A stretch of DNA of 16,138 bases from Gammaproteobacteria bacterium. GTDB lineage: Bacteria; Pseudomonadota; Gammaproteobacteria; Chromatiales; Sedimenticolaceae. Both the position numbers and the translations under genes were made by a program. The DNA lies in assembly GCA_020445165.1 (NCBI GenBank), contig JAGRHE010000045.1:1-16138 (forward strand), given 5' to 3'. Positions within the stretch are counted from its first letter, which is position 1. Every line of letters starts with the position of its first letter. The notes below the pieces were generated by a model. It made no database searches and was not told the DNA's origin. It saw only the letters and a list, made by a program, of their open reading frames with translations. Shown in pieces: positions 14,380 through 16,138 of this stretch.

Positions 14380-14423
14380 GCTGCCGCACGACGGCACAGG
14401 CGTCGCGCGGCCGGTCGCCAGGG

Positions 14424-15629
14424 TCAGATTTCGCGCAAGCCCTCGGATGGCTCGATGCGGGCCGAGCGCCAGCCGGCCAGTGCCGCGGCCAGAACCGCGG
14501 CACCGACCGTGACCGCCAGCGACATCGCGTAGTGCTCCGGCAGCAGGATGCAGACCTGCTGGCCGTTGGCGAGCTGATCGGCGAGCATCGAGTTGATCGC
14601 ATACGCCGCGGCGAAGTAGATCCCGACCGCCAGTCCCCAACCCAGCACCCCGGTGTAGAACGCCTGGGTCACCGGGAACCAGACAATGTCGCCGGTGCGG
14701 AAGCCGACCAGGCGCAGTACCGAAAGGTCCTTGCTCTTGCGTTCGACGTTGGCCCAGAGGCTGGCGCCCAGCGACAGCGAGAAGCCGATCAGGCCGATGA
14801 TCGCGATCGCCCAGTAGATCGCCGACAGGTTGCGGTCCATGCGCATGACCAGCTCGATGTCGGCGGCCTTGGTGCGCACGTCGATGCCCTGGCCGGTCAG
14901 GTCGTTCTTCAGGTTCGAGACGTCGTAGATGGACTCGGCATACAGGCGGAAACCCGGGTAGCTGCGCTCGGCGCTCGGCGGGTCTCCGTGCCAGCCGAGT
15001 TCGGGTACGGCGCGGCCATCGCGATATTCCTCGAGCGCCTCGACCAGGCGCACATCGGCGAATGCGCCTTCGCGCGCGAAGGCTGCCGCCGGCGCGATCC
15101 CGGCCACTTTCAGTTCGATGTGGACGCGCTCCTTGCTGCCGCCGTAGCGGCGCGTGATGCTGCCGCTGACGGTGTCACCGGGAACCACCTGCAGGCGCTC
15201 GGCCGCGTTCTGCGACAGGATCAGCTTGTCCAGCCCATCGGCGACCGGACCATCGGCCGGCAGCAGCGGGTCGCCCCGGCCGGACGGAACCATCTCGGCA
15301 CGCACGATCCGGGTCGATTTCTCACTGTTGAGCTCGATCGTGGCGGCAATGCTGCGCGTGCGCGGGACGATGAACGCCACGTCGGAGCGGCGCGCCATGT
15401 TGCCGAACCAGTCGAGGCTGAAATGCCCGCTGCTGACCGGGCGAACCTCGCGGTTCTCGGGGTTCTCTACCAGCTGTTCGAGCATACCGCCGACGATGCC
15501 GAACTTGAGGCCGAACAGCACCAGCATTGGCCCGAGCACGGCCGCCAGGGCGAGCACGAAGCAGCCTGACATCTGCCATTCGTGGCCATAGTCACGCGTT
15601 GCGAGGCGGAGGGTCTTGGTCAATCGCAT
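14424..15629 (-). CDS. ABC transporter permease, FtsX/MacB/LolC-like
   Basis: A 401-residue inner-membrane protein with the four-helix FtsX-type topology: one helix near the N-terminus (about 22-45, CFVLALAAVLGPMLVLFGLK), a large periplasmic domain (about 50-265), and three helices near the C-terminus (about 268-292, 316-345, 366-388). The family's terminal signature is present (AGWRSARIEPSEGLREI, 385-401), and the ERKSKDLSVLRLVGFRTGDI loop (296-315) is the usual coupling segment that contacts the ATPase. It probably acts in lipoprotein or lipid release, or in export of a small molecule by a mechanical mechanism, not as a channel. Its ATG at 15629 lies 14 bases after the ATPase stop. Substrate unknown; no membrane-fusion partner is visible in the window. 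Confidence 0.9.
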   Translation of the reverse strand: MRLTKTLRLATRDYGHEWQMSGCFVLALAAVLGPMLVLFGLKFGIVGGMLEQLVENPENREVRPVSSGHFSLDWFGNMARRSDVAFIVPRTRSIAATIELNSEKSTRIVRAEMVPSGRGDPLLPADGPVADGLDKLILSQNAAERLQVVPGDTVSGSITRRYGGSKERVHIELKVAGIAPAAAFAREGAFADVRLVEALEEYRDGRAVPELGWHGDPPSAERSYPGFRLYAESIYDVSNLKNDLTGQGIDVRTKAADIELVMRMDRNLSAIYWAIAIIGLIGFSLSLGASLWANVERKSKDLSVLRLVGFRTGDIVWFPVTQAFYTGVLGWGLAVGIYFAAAYAINSMLADQLANGQQVCILLPEHYAMSLAVTVGAAVLAAALAGWRSARIEPSEGLREI

Positions 15630-15643
15630 CGGGATACTACTCT

Positions 15644-16138
15644 TCAGCCGTTAACGACGGTTTCGGTGGTCCGGCCGTCTTTGGATCGTTGGGTGTGGTG
15701 GGCGAGGCGTCGCAGGCCCAGCTGCTTGATGTGGCGCCAGGCGTGGCTGGCGACCACCACGGTGATGTCGCGCTCCTCGGCCAGCTCGATGAACAGGGCC
15801 ATGATCTTTTCGGCTGCGAACGGGTCGACCGACGCGGTCGGCTCGTCGGCGATCACGATCGACGGCTGATGCGCCAGGGCACGCCCGATCGCGACACGCT
15901 GACGCTCGCCGACCGACAGGGTCGAGGGCAGCTTGTCCAGGTGACGTGCGATGCCGAGCTCGCGCGCCAGTGACTCGACCGAGTCGTCTTCCGCCATGCC
16001 CAGCACTGAGCGCGACAGCGACATGTTGTCGCGTACGGTCAGGTAAGGCAGCAGTCCGCCGGTCTGCATCACGTAGCCGATATGCTGTTTGCGCAGATCG
16101 CCGAGCTTGTTCATCTGGCGCTTCTTCCACAGATCGAA
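15644..16138 (-). CDS. ABC transporter ATP-binding protein, partial (N-terminus outside window)
   Basis: The open frame runs off the right end of the window; 164 residues remain, beginning FDLWKKRQMNKLGDLRKQHI. The Walker A motif must lie beyond the window. Present are the Q-loop (GYVMQTGGLLPYLTVRDNMS, 21-40), the ABC signature as LSVGERQRVAIGRAL (74-88, a variant of LSGGQ), Walker B with the catalytic glutamate (PSIVIADEPTASVD, 92-105), and the H-loop histidine (VVASHAW, 128-134). This is the LolD/MacB/FtsE group of ATPases that pair with FtsX-like permeases, and the permease follows directly. The ATG at 16114 is internal. Confidence 0.92.
   Translation of the reverse strand, partial: FDLWKKRQMNKLGDLRKQHIGYVMQTGGLLPYLTVRDNMSLSRSVLGMAEDDSVESLARELGIARHLDKLPSTLSVGERQRVAIGRALAHQPSIVIADEPTASVDPFAAEKIMALFIELAEERDITVVVASHAWRHIKQLGLRRLAHHTQRSKDGRTTETVVNG

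Overview
The window looks like chromosomal DNA of a GC-rich gammaproteobacterium. The order lptD-surA-pdxA-apaG-apaH, with amgK divergent from lptD, is typical of Gammaproteobacteria, and the partial SpeD is of the Escherichia coli type. A lineage near the Chromatiales or other free-living, non-enteric groups seems likely, but that is inference. I see no rRNA, tRNA, CRISPR array, insertion sequence or prophage gene. No gene-free stretch exceeds 300 bases; the longest (about 217 bases, 8667-8883) holds regulatory-looking structure.

Layout. 1-375: 3' end of speD. 413-4645 on the minus strand: apaH, apaG, pdxA and surA, continuing upstream into lptD (to 7523). These cover envelope assembly (LptD inserts LPS, SurA chaperones outer-membrane proteins), vitamin B6 synthesis (PdxA) and Ap4A removal (ApaH). 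The ksgA gene that normally lies between pdxA and apaG is absent; a small secreted ankyrin-repeat gene (1828-2295) sits there on the opposite strand. 7671-8666: amgK, an amino-sugar kinase of cell-wall recycling, without its usual partner murU downstream.

8884-11938 is the most interesting block: four tightly packed plus-strand genes. They encode a Tat-type exported protein of unknown function with four cysteines, a PqqD-like (peptide-recognition) small protein, an HPr-kinase-like P-loop protein, and an uncharacterised nucleotidyltransferase. Stop/start overlaps join the first to the second and the third to the fourth. The three cytoplasmic genes match what I remember as the poorly characterised 'HPr-rel-A' module. 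I infer that they modify a protein or peptide, and the linked Tat-exported protein is the obvious candidate substrate. A HAD phosphatase (11979-12686) and a membrane-anchored TAXI-type binding protein (12700-13992) follow on the same strand and may be co-transcribed.

14019-16138 on the minus strand: a histidine-rich small secreted protein with a possible OmpR-type response-regulator box upstream, then an FtsX-like ABC permease and its ATPase, which is cut by the window end.
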